Positions 1 through 6,174 of a stretch of 6,300 nucleotides of DNA are shown piece by piece. Position 1 is the stretch's first letter; each line of letters begins with the position of its first letter. The position numbers were made by a program, and so were the translations under genes. Under the pieces are notes generated by a model, which was not told where the DNA came from, made no database searches, and was given only the letters and a program-made list of their open reading frames with translations. The stretch is from Bacteroidales bacterium (GTDB lineage: Bacteria; Bacteroidota; Bacteroidia; Bacteroidales; UBA12077): the NCBI GenBank assembly GCA_030156305.1, contig JASGMZ010000175.1, positions 1-6,300 of the forward strand. Reading direction: 5' to 3'.

Positions 1-60
1 GAAATGAAGCAATCTCTTGATATTAAAACAGATTGCTTCGTCGTTCCTCCTCGCAATGAC
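1..60. repeat. REP-like palindromic intergenic repeat, possibly cut by the window edge
   Basis: Bases 6-15 (GAAGCAATCT) are the exact reverse complement of bases 30-39 (AGATTGCTTC), giving a 10-bp stem with a 14-base AT-rich loop. The right flank, 40-60, ends in CCTCGCAATGAC. Read on the minus strand, the unit starts GTCATTGCGAGGAGG and continues to GAAGCAATCT. From memory, this type of sequence is a widespread dispersed palindromic repeat in many bacterial genomes, often with a matching GTCATTGCGAG arm on the other side. That second arm is absent here or lies left of base 1. There is no transposase gene in the window. It lies beyond the 3' end of the GH3 gene, so it could also form a hairpin in that gene's transcript. 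Confidence 0.7.
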
Positions 61-106
61 ATGGTAAAAAGTTCAGTTTATAACCATTTGTAGTATATAA
101 TAAAAA

Positions 107-134
107 CTTATATGACCTTATATGCCTTATATGG
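107..134. repeat. three short tandem copies of CTTATATG
   Basis: The octamer CTTATATG occurs at 107-114, 117-124 and 126-133, so the period is 10 then 9 bases. The copies differ only in the one or two bases between them. The array lies in the gene-free stretch beyond the end of the GH3 gene. I recall similar TATATG-rich arrays between genes in Bacteroidota genomes, but no function is known to me. The spacing is close to one DNA helical turn, which may be coincidence. Confidence 0.5.
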
Positions 135-190
135 TTCAAAACAACCGTTATTAACTGTCTATGTACCCAATTCATCTTTTTTCCCATTTC

Positions 191-210
191 CCTGCTTGCC
201 GGCAGGCAGG
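191..210. repeat. near-perfect 20-bp GC-rich palindrome
   Basis: The sequence CCTGCTTGCC followed by GGCAGGCAGG is a 10+10 inverted repeat with one mismatch and no spacer. It is strikingly GC-rich against its AT-rich surroundings. Palindromes of the CCTGCCTGCCGGCAGGCAGG type are, as I recall, a common dispersed intergenic element in Bacteroidota drafts, often mistranslated as peptides containing LPAGKQG. It is not followed by a T-run on either strand, so it does not look like a standard intrinsic terminator. Confidence 0.6.
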
Positions 211-213
211 TTA

Positions 214-227
214 GCGTCTTTGCGTCT
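214..227. repeat. short GCGTCT direct repeat
   Basis: GCGTCT occurs at 214-219 and 222-227, followed by CCTCGGTAAAAA. On the minus strand this reads as ACCGAGGAGACGCAAAGACGC. I recognise this as resembling an A/G-rich, CGCAAAGA-containing intergenic repeat seen in many Bacteroidota genomes. It sits four bases from the GC-rich palindrome at 191-210, so the two may belong to one composite element. No function can be assigned. Confidence 0.4.
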
Positions 228-285
228 CCTCGGTAAAAATTTATGCGACTGAATAGTTACAAATAAAGTACTTATGATTTTAAAA

Positions 286-3200
286 TTACTGAAGCGTATC
301 CTGTTTTGAATAGGGTTCAATAATTGCTTCATAAATCGCTTTCTGGATATCCGTCCGCACGTTGGTAGTAATAAGCCTGCTATTATCCTGGTCGGGGTGA
401 ATACGGTTAGAAAGAAAGATATAAACGATTTTTTCATCCGGATCAGCCCATGCCAATGTACCTGTAAATCCGCTATGGCCAAAACTTTTGCCTGATATAC
501 CTTTAAATGTGGGCCCTTCCTTACTTAAATCCATTTGCGGTTTATCAAATCCCAGTGCCCTCCGGTTATCATTATCTAAAAACGGGCTGGTGGTAAATAG
601 TTCAATCGTTTCCGGGTTAAAATAATGTACTCCACCATATTCACCTCCGTTTAAATACATTTGCATGATTTTAGCCAAATCGTTGGCTGTTGAAAACACT
701 CCGGCATGGCCACAAATACCACCTAACATCGCTGCTCCCGGGTCGTGTACGTATCCTTGAAGCAATTGTTTACGGAAAATTAAGTCGTTCTCGGTAGGTA
801 CTATTTTCGATTTTTCAAATCGTTCCAGCGGTAAAAAACCAGTATGATATGCTCCTAAAGGTTGATAAAAACACGAATCAACATAATCTTTAAAGTTAGC
901 ACCGGTATAATCTTCAATTATTTTATAAAAATAGTAAAAACCTAAATCACTATATCGATATTCTTTTTTTTCAATTAGTTTGGACGAACGAATCATGGCA
1001 AAAATAGAATCTTTATAAGAATCGGTAATATAAAAATCTTCTGCTACTTTCGTTGTAAAACCCTCTTTTTGCTGATGGGAATAAATCCCATCTTTAAACA
1101 TAAAATTTTTAGCCACATACGAATGATTGTCCAGTTTATACGGATATTCTTCAGAAAAATTATTATCCAGCAGGCTTTTTTCAGGATAAAGAGTCTGAAG
1201 AGTGTAATAATAATAAGGAATCCATCCATTAAGCTGTGCCTGATGCGTTAAAATATCCCTGGCCAATAAATCGCCTTTATTTGTTGTATCCAACTCAGGG
1301 ATAAAATCAGACAACTGAGCCTCCAGCGAAAATAAACCCTGCTCATAAAGTTTCATTAACGAGGGTACAGTAGCAACAATTTTAGTAATTGAGGCAATAT
1401 CATAAATAGCGTCATCTTTTACTTTATTCTTTTTCAAATACGTATGATACCCAAATGATTTATCGTAAAAAACTATTCCATCGCGGGCAGCAAGAATTCT
1501 GCATCCGGGTGTTGCAAAGCTGTCGATTGCTGTTTGTGCAATAGAATCAACTTTTTTTAATTTTTGTGAAGATAATCCTGCCTGTTCAGGAATTCCGTAT
1601 TGAAGCCGTATCTTATTTTTTATTAAAATTCCTGTTCCGGCAGAAAATTGATGATTAATAGTTACAGGCAACTTTCCTGAAATTGCAATACCGCCAAAAA
1701 TAGCCTGTGCTGCGTATTGCTGAATCGTTTGTTCATCGTCATAACAAACTAAAACCCCATCTAAATCCTTTAAGCCTGAAAAGGCTCTAAGACTATATGG
1801 GTTAGCGAAGGCACTGAATACAACTTTTGTTTCTTTGGCCAGATTATCCATAAAATCTAAATGCTCCTGGTTGACTTTATAATTCTTAGCAGGCCAAAAG
1901 GAGGTGTTATGTATACTGGTAAAAACGATATCATAATTTTTAAGCATATCAAAAATAACGTCAGCTTGCGAATCATCAAAAACATAGTGATCCACCTTTG
2001 CATATTTTGAAAGGGTTTGCTGAAAAAGTGTTTTTTCAGTGGTATTAAATGCCAATGAAGCAAATTTTTTATTTTTCAGGCTTTTTACCGGAAGAATATC
2101 ATTTTTATTCCGAATTAACGTTATACTCGATTTTATCAATTCACGACGGGTAACATCATACATCAATTGATTTAAATCATCCTCCAGATTTTCCAGTATC
2201 ACCTCATTTTCTTTTTGTGGTGATTGATAAAGTCCTGCCTGAAACTTTGCCTGAAGTATTTTACGGCAACTTTCTTCGATTCTTTGTGCCGGAATATCAC
2301 CAGATTTTACCCGTCTTTTAATTTTATAGATAGCTTTTGGAACATCTTCCGGAAAAAGCAAAACATCGTTACCGGCTTTAAGTGCCATACTTTCAATATC
2401 ACCCGATTGATAATTTTGGGTGACTCCTTTCATGTTCAGAGCATCCGTAAAAATCAATCCATTAAAACCCATTTCATTTTTAAGCAAATTTGTGACTACC
2501 GGTTTAGACAAAGTGGTAGGTAAATTTATATTGGATTCAATGGACGGAACGCTAAGATGTGCCACCATTATGCCTTTAACACCAGCATCAATTATTCGCT
2601 GGAACGGGAAAAGTTCTAAAGAATCTAATCTTTCTCTGGTGTGTCCGATCAAAGGTAAATCATAATGAGAATCTATATTCGTATCGCCATGCCCGGGAAA
2701 ATGTTTGGCAACGGCAATAATTCCGGCATCCTGCATACCTTCCATGTAAGCTATAGACTTCTTACTGACATTAACCCGGCCCTGGCCAAATGAGCGTACA
2801 TTAATTACCGGATTTTGTGGATTATTATTAATATCGACTACGGGCGCAAAGTTAATATGAATACCTAATCGGGTTAATTGTTCACCAATATCATATCCCA
2901 TTTGGTAAATCAAGGAGTCATTTTGTATGGCTCCCAGCATCATTTGCCTTGGATAACTTAAGGTAGAATCCAACCGCATGCCCAATCCCCATTCACCATC
3001 AATAGCAATTAACAAAGGAACTTCAGAAACGGACTGAAAATAGTTGGTAAGTTTAGACTGGCGAACCGGGCCTCCCTGGAAAAAAATCAATCCGCCAATT
3101 TTATATTTTTCTATTAACGCAGTAATCTCTTCCTGATGATCTTCGTCTTTATTTGAATAAGCAGCGACCATAAAAAGCTGTGCGATTTGCTCTTCGAGCG

Positions 3201-3342
3201 AAAGCTCATTCATCACTGAATCAACCCACAGTTGTTCCTGAACTTTTATAAAATCGGGCCTACCATTTTGGGCAAAAAGCTGATTTATTAACAAAAAGAT
3301 AAAAATAAAGATCGTTGTTTGAAGGATATATCGCTTATTCAT
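286..3342 (-). CDS. secreted GH3 (NagZ-like) glycosidase fused to a serine beta-lactamase-type domain
   Basis: This 1018-residue protein has three parts. Residues 1-24 are a Sec signal peptide, with cleavage likely after LFA24 and before Gln25; no lipobox Cys is present, so it is probably periplasmic or secreted. Residues about 35-570 are glycoside hydrolase family 3. They include the NagZ signature KHFPGHGD (213-220), the acid/base dyad motif Asp224-Ser-His226 and the likely nucleophile Asp300 in TDALNM. NagZ enzymes remove beta-N-acetylglucosamine from peptidoglycan fragments. Residues about 590-1010 are a beta-lactamase/penicillin-binding-like serine hydrolase domain, with SxxK at Ser651-Lys654, a YxN-like Tyr797-Ser-Asp799 and an HxG motif at His956-Ser-Gly958. 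All key residues are present in both halves, so both may be active. Its substrate is inferred to be muropeptides; the serine domain could be a peptidase, amidase or esterase and need not be a drug-resistance enzyme. The start is set by the signal peptide. Confidence 0.93.
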   Translation of the reverse strand: MNKRYILQTTIFIFIFLLINQLFAQNGRPDFIKVQEQLWVDSVMNELSLEEQIAQLFMVAAYSNKDEDHQEEITALIEKYKIGGLIFFQGGPVRQSKLTNYFQSVSEVPLLIAIDGEWGLGMRLDSTLSYPRQMMLGAIQNDSLIYQMGYDIGEQLTRLGIHINFAPVVDINNNPQNPVINVRSFGQGRVNVSKKSIAYMEGMQDAGIIAVAKHFPGHGDTNIDSHYDLPLIGHTRERLDSLELFPFQRIIDAGVKGIMVAHLSVPSIESNINLPTTLSKPVVTNLLKNEMGFNGLIFTDALNMKGVTQNYQSGDIESMALKAGNDVLLFPEDVPKAIYKIKRRVKSGDIPAQRIEESCRKILQAKFQAGLYQSPQKENEVILENLEDDLNQLMYDVTRRELIKSSITLIRNKNDILPVKSLKNKKFASLAFNTTEKTLFQQTLSKYAKVDHYVFDDSQADVIFDMLKNYDIVFTSIHNTSFWPAKNYKVNQEHLDFMDNLAKETKVVFSAFANPYSLRAFSGLKDLDGVLVCYDDEQTIQQYAAQAIFGGIAISGKLPVTINHQFSAGTGILIKNKIRLQYGIPEQAGLSSQKLKKVDSIAQTAIDSFATPGCRILAARDGIVFYDKSFGYHTYLKKNKVKDDAIYDIASITKIVATVPSLMKLYEQGLFSLEAQLSDFIPELDTTNKGDLLARDILTHQAQLNGWIPYYYYTLQTLYPEKSLLDNNFSEEYPYKLDNHSYVAKNFMFKDGIYSHQQKEGFTTKVAEDFYITDSYKDSIFAMIRSSKLIEKKEYRYSDLGFYYFYKIIEDYTGANFKDYVDSCFYQPLGAYHTGFLPLERFEKSKIVPTENDLIFRKQLLQGYVHDPGAAMLGGICGHAGVFSTANDLAKIMQMYLNGGEYGGVHYFNPETIELFTTSPFLDNDNRRALGFDKPQMDLSKEGPTFKGISGKSFGHSGFTGTLAWADPDEKIVYIFLSNRIHPDQDNSRLITTNVRTDIQKAIYEAIIEPYSKQDTLQ

Positions 3343-3389
3343 AACAATTTAGCATTAACAGATTAATCATCTTTTTTGATGAGTCAACA

Positions 3390-3397
3390 CAAAGATA
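3390..3397 (-). promoter_or_regulatory. candidate Bacteroidota -7 promoter element for the GH3/beta-lactamase gene
   Basis: On the minus strand this reads TATCTTTG, an exact match to the Bacteroidota consensus TAnnTTTG. Transcription would start a few bases downstream, giving a leader of roughly 40 bases before the ATG at 3342. No clear TTG is seen at the usual -33 distance; an ATG occupies about that position. The predicted leader begins with a small hairpin: TCATC (3367-3371) pairs with GATGA (3378-3382) around a six-base loop. A six-base match can arise by chance in AT-rich DNA. Confidence 0.45.
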
Positions 3398-3478
3398 ATC
3401 TTTTGCAACAATAGCACATAAAGAGATTACAGGAAGTTTTGTGTGTTTAACGACATTTTATAAACATATCCTCTCTCG

Positions 3479-4426
3479 TTACCGGTTTAGAAGGATATAG
3501 TTTTTAAAGCCTCCAAGCGTTTTACCACCCAGCAAATTTTGTTCAATCCAGGTTAATAGCCGGTATTTTAACCTTTCATGGGCGTGTTTTTTTCTTGTTT
3601 TGGAAGGTTTTCCCGTGTATTGCAATTCATCCTGCCAGTCAAATTTTTTAATCCATTCATTCATCACTTCCGGATGTGATTCATTAAATTTAGTTAATTG
3701 ATTCAACGGGCCATAGTCGAAATTACGATAAAAATCGGATTTTTTTTCAGCTCCTGATTCGCCTTTATGAATGGTATCCAATGCACGCATTTTTTTCTTC
3801 ATCAACGAAGGAGGCCTTACCCAGCCATAGTGATATACTTCGGCATCGACTTTTGCTACTTTTAATTTATAGGTTCCCTCCTGTTGGCGGTAATGAATGC
3901 CATCAAAATCAGGAATACGCCGGAAAGATTGTGCCGATTCCCAGGAATGAATTTCATGGTCATTGCGGATAATTCTTATTTCATGCTTATACCATTTATG
4001 TGATGTATGATAATGGTTATAATCACCCCAAAAATGTTTATACCGGAAAAGTAATCCTTCAACCTCTTTGTCGTTAAGCAATTCTTGGCACCTTTTTTTT
4101 ATGACAGGCAGATATTTCTCATGAATCACCTCATCAGCCTGCAAATAAAACAGCCAGTCGCCTGTACAATGACTTTTAGCGATATCGGTCTGGTGGGCAT
4201 TTTCCATCCCGTTAGGATATTTATCCAAATCCCAAACAGTATCGATAATTTTTACTTTATTGCTATTAATACTTTCTATTTGTTCGCGGGTTTTGTCATC
4301 TTCATCGCTTTTTCCAAGCGCCACGATAAATTCGTCAACAATTGGTAATATAGAGATGATGGCGGGTTTTATGGGATAATATAATTTATCCACATTTTTA
4401 CCCATTGTAAATCCGCTTATTTTCAT
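3479..4426 (-). CDS. glycosyltransferase family 2-like protein
   Basis: The 315-residue product looks like a soluble GT-A fold glycosyltransferase. The N-terminus MKISGFTMGKN and the following SILPIVDEFIVALG (25-38) fit the first strand and helix region of family 2 enzymes. GDWLFYLQADE (89-99) contains Gln-Ala-Asp98-Glu99 in the place of the metal/nucleotide-sugar-binding DxD motif. A later VYHYGW (197-202), followed by a basic stretch, is typical of this subgroup as I recall it. There is no signal peptide or obvious membrane segment, so it should act in the cytoplasm, transferring a sugar from an activated donor to a lipid- or glycan-linked acceptor. The C-terminal third is rich in Lys/Arg and aromatic residues and might contact the membrane. 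Donor and acceptor cannot be inferred. No other glycan-synthesis genes adjoin it. The ATG at 4426 gives the full conserved N-terminus and lies 17-18 bases after a predicted transcription start. Confidence 0.83.
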   Translation of the reverse strand: MKISGFTMGKNVDKLYYPIKPAIISILPIVDEFIVALGKSDEDDKTREQIESINSNKVKIIDTVWDLDKYPNGMENAHQTDIAKSHCTGDWLFYLQADEVIHEKYLPVIKKRCQELLNDKEVEGLLFRYKHFWGDYNHYHTSHKWYKHEIRIIRNDHEIHSWESAQSFRRIPDFDGIHYRQQEGTYKLKVAKVDAEVYHYGWVRPPSLMKKKMRALDTIHKGESGAEKKSDFYRNFDYGPLNQLTKFNESHPEVMNEWIKKFDWQDELQYTGKPSKTRKKHAHERLKYRLLTWIEQNLLGGKTLGGFKNYILLNR

Positions 4427-4448
4427 GCTGCAATTTTAATTATTTATG

Positions 4449-4456
4449 CAAACATA
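4449..4456 (-). promoter_or_regulatory. candidate Bacteroidota -7 promoter element for the glycosyltransferase gene
   Basis: The minus strand reads TATGTTTG, an exact TAnnTTTG match, in the 95-base gap between the DUF1338 gene and the glycosyltransferase gene. The predicted transcript would begin near 4444 and have a short leader of under 20 bases. The region upstream is almost entirely A/T, and I see no clear TTG at the -33 position. The element suggests that the glycosyltransferase is transcribed independently of the DUF1338 gene. Confidence 0.45.
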
Positions 4457-4521
4457 AAAATTAGAAAAGATAAATTTCATAAAAAAAGGGAAAAAGAGAA
4501 ATTTATTAATCGTTATTTTTA

Positions 4522-5349
4522 TTAATGATTATCGATTTTCTTTTTTTCATAGTAATTTGTGCTCTCAAAAATTTTATCGGCCGATTTGGCAATAAAACCA
4601 CTATACAATTCTCCATTCTGGCCAGTATAACGTTGAGCAAATTCATAGTAACATCCGGGAATACTATATTTCCCTTCTTTAAATTCAACCTTGATATGGT
4701 TTGCCATAATACTCGATTGCTGAAGCAATTCTTCTTTTGTTCCTTTAATTTCTCCACCCGAGGAATTTAATAAAAAACCATTGTCTTTTAAAAACTGGTT
4801 AACTTTTTCAATATTATTGTATTTCTTAAGTGCATTAATGCTTACCGTAAAGTGATTTGCACAAAAACCATACACATAAACCCAGGCTGCATATTCCGAT
4901 TCTTTGCGTAATTTCCTATAGATATCGTAAGATGGAATACCCCAAATATTTCCAGCATAAATTAAATCCTCAGATTGCAGCATTTTTTCCGGTGCCTTAT
5001 CTACGATTTCATTTACTGTTTTTTGCAAAAAATTGCTAAAATCTTTGGTTTTAAGCTGACTGATAAAAACTCTGGGTGCATTTTTTTTCGTTTTAAGCTC
5101 AAAGTGTTTGGCAAATAAATTTTTGGTTTCGAACTCATAAGCTCCTTTTTCTTCATATCCGTTTTTTAAAAAAGGTTTAGCTAAAATATCGATATTTACT
5201 TTCGGGTGATCAAAAGTTCTGAAAGCAATATGGTCGTTTAACACTTTTTCTCCAGCACTGTTAAAAAGATCATAAACTTTTTGTGCCGATGGATTTTGCA
5301 AGGTATAATCAATCCACAATTTATTAAAAATATCATCCAATTTTGTCAT
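4522..5349 (-). CDS. DUF1338 family protein, 2-oxoadipate dioxygenase/decarboxylase-like (short form)
   Basis: The 275-residue product matches the DUF1338 family as I know it. Characterised members such as Pseudomonas HglS/YdcJ are Fe(II)-dependent enzymes that convert 2-oxoadipate to 2-hydroxyglutarate in lysine breakdown. The candidate metal-binding residues are all here: His40 in HIAFRT (40-45), His166 in NHFTVS (165-170) and Glu236 in YYEFAQRY (234-241). Arg44 would correspond to the substrate-binding Arg of HglS. The protein is much shorter than HglS (about 460 residues) and lacks its C-terminal extension, but the length is in line with short homologues in Bacteroidota. It has no signal peptide, so it is cytoplasmic. 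No lysine-degradation gene is nearby, so the true substrate is uncertain. The ATG at 5349 is chosen because the conserved N-terminal helix begins there. It is transcribed divergently from the sigma factor gene. Confidence 0.85.
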   Translation of the reverse strand: MTKLDDIFNKLWIDYTLQNPSAQKVYDLFNSAGEKVLNDHIAFRTFDHPKVNIDILAKPFLKNGYEEKGAYEFETKNLFAKHFELKTKKNAPRVFISQLKTKDFSNFLQKTVNEIVDKAPEKMLQSEDLIYAGNIWGIPSYDIYRKLRKESEYAAWVYVYGFCANHFTVSINALKKYNNIEKVNQFLKDNGFLLNSSGGEIKGTKEELLQQSSIMANHIKVEFKEGKYSIPGCYYEFAQRYTGQNGELYSGFIAKSADKIFESTNYYEKKKIDNH

Positions 5350-5440
5350 GGCAACACTTATTTAAATTTTATATTTTTACAAACAATTGATAGATTAATA
5401 TGTTCAGAAAGTCAAATAAAACATTTTACCTTTAATGGGT

Positions 5441-5465
5441 ATTATTCATGAAATTCATGAATAAT
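5441..5465. promoter_or_regulatory. perfect 25-base inverted repeat, candidate operator, in the divergent intergenic region
   Basis: Bases 5441-5452 are the exact reverse complement of 5454-5465, with one central base. The arms are 12 bp. The same stretch is also a tandem repeat: ATTCATGAA occurs at 5444-5452 and 5453-5461, each holding the self-complementary octamer TTCATGAA. The centre (5453) is 104 bases from the DUF1338 start codon and 101 from the sigma factor start codon. The shape is typical of a site for a dimeric regulator, or two adjacent dimers. Which protein would bind is unknown, and an RNA hairpin role is possible if transcription crosses it. Confidence 0.5.
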
Positions 5466-5469
5466 GCTG

Positions 5470-5488
5470 TTGACCTATGTTAGGTTAA
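5470..5488. promoter_or_regulatory. imperfect inverted repeat upstream of the sigma factor gene
   Basis: TTGACCTA (5470-5477) and TAGGTTAA (5481-5488) form 8-bp arms around a three-base centre, with one mismatch that would be a G-U pair in RNA. The inner ACCTA/TAGGT pairing is perfect. It starts only five bases after the stronger palindrome, and a third, weaker repeat follows (AATTGT at 5489-5494, ACAATT at 5501-5506). It lies 66-84 bases before the sigma factor ATG, where an operator or promoter could sit. No bound regulator can be named. Confidence 0.3.
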
Positions 5489-5553
5489 AATTGTAATAAA
5501 ACAATTCTTTTAGTGTCAGATAGAATAAAAAGCTGAAATGGGTACAACCATCT

Positions 5554-6123
5554 ATGGACGATAATTTATTGATAGAAAAAATAGCATCGCGCGACGAAGC
5601 CGCTTTTAAACAATTTGTTGAGAAGTATCATCAGATGGTAATCAATGTATGCAATAATATATTGCATAATTATGACGATGCTATGGACATATCACAGGAG
5701 GTTTTTATTAAAATTTATGAATCGATAGGGCAATTCAGGGGCGATGCGAAAATAACCACTTGGTTGTACCGGATTGCCGTTAATAAATCACTCAATTTTT
5801 TACGTTCTAAAAAAAGAAGTAAATGGTTTAGTAGTCTGGACCTGATTTTTGGGGATGAAAAAGTACAGATTGATCCTGTAGATGATACTTTGCAGCCAGG
5901 TGAAGATATGGAAATAGATGAAAGTAAAAAGTTATTGCATGATGCACTAAAGAAAATCCCTGAAAAGCAAAATGCTGCTATTGCTTTAAGTCATTTTCAG
6001 GAATTATCCTATAAAGAAATTGCTGAAATAATGAATATCAGCGTTTCAGAAGTGGGTGTATTAATTAACCGGGGAAAAAAGAAATTGCAAAAAATAATTA
6101 TCGATTATTATAAAAAAAACTGA
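5554..6123 (+). CDS. ECF-type (sigma-70 family) RNA polymerase sigma factor
   Basis: The 189-residue protein has the two-domain layout and length of extracytoplasmic-function sigma factors. Region 2 spans about residues 12-85: DDAMDISQEVFIKIY (41-55) is the core-binding and -10 recognition helix, and TTWLYRIAVNKSLNFLR (68-84) is the classic end of region 2. A variable, acidic linker follows (about 95-125). Region 4 spans about 128-182, with the helix-turn-helix in LSYKEIAEIMNISVSEVG (151-168) for -35 recognition. There is no region 1 or 3. It would redirect RNA polymerase to a limited regulon. The ATG at 5554 is the first ATG in frame after an in-frame TAG at 5521. The gene 3' of it encodes a likely anti-sigma factor starting 51 bases after the stop, so the two probably form one operon. 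Its target promoters cannot be seen here. Confidence 0.93.
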   Translation: MDDNLLIEKIASRDEAAFKQFVEKYHQMVINVCNNILHNYDDAMDISQEVFIKIYESIGQFRGDAKITTWLYRIAVNKSLNFLRSKKRSKWFSSLDLIFGDEKVQIDPVDDTLQPGEDMEIDESKKLLHDALKKIPEKQNAAIALSHFQELSYKEIAEIMNISVSEVGVLINRGKKKLQKIIIDYYKKN

Positions 6124-6174
6124 CCTACTTGTAATAAATCATTATTATAAATGTCTAATTTTAAAAGAACAACT

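Noticed and set aside
159..482. Minus-strand open frame of 107 codons overlapping the end of the GH3 gene
   Set aside because: Its C-terminal part is a translation of the GC-rich palindrome and neighbouring repeat, and its N-terminal part overlaps the GH3 coding sequence in another frame. It has no recognisable domain.
1044..2665. Several open frames of 60-99 codons on both strands inside the GH3 gene
   Set aside because: They lie wholly within a gene with strong domain evidence, are rich in Ile/Phe/Lys as expected from AT-rich out-of-frame reading, and show no family signature.
3781..4348. Plus-strand frames opposite the glycosyltransferase gene
   Set aside because: They are antisense to a well-supported gene and have no motif.
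4507..4531. Inverted repeat overlapping the DUF1338 stop codon (9-bp arms, one mismatch), followed on the minus strand by a T-rich stretch
   Set aside because: The stem is almost entirely A-T with an A-C mismatch and the T-run is not directly adjacent, so it is too weak to call an intrinsic terminator.
4506..5039. Open frames overlapping the DUF1338 gene on both strands
   Set aside because: They are out-of-frame or antisense readings of a gene whose conserved metal-ligand motifs are in the chosen frame.
5486..5493. TAAAATTG as a -7 promoter element for the sigma factor gene
   Set aside because: It misses one consensus base and the TTG at 5470 is too close to serve as its -33 element.
5538..5564. 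Eight-codon open frame (MGTTIYGR) overlapping the sigma factor start in another frame
   Set aside because: Its size is expected by chance and there is nothing to show that it is translated.
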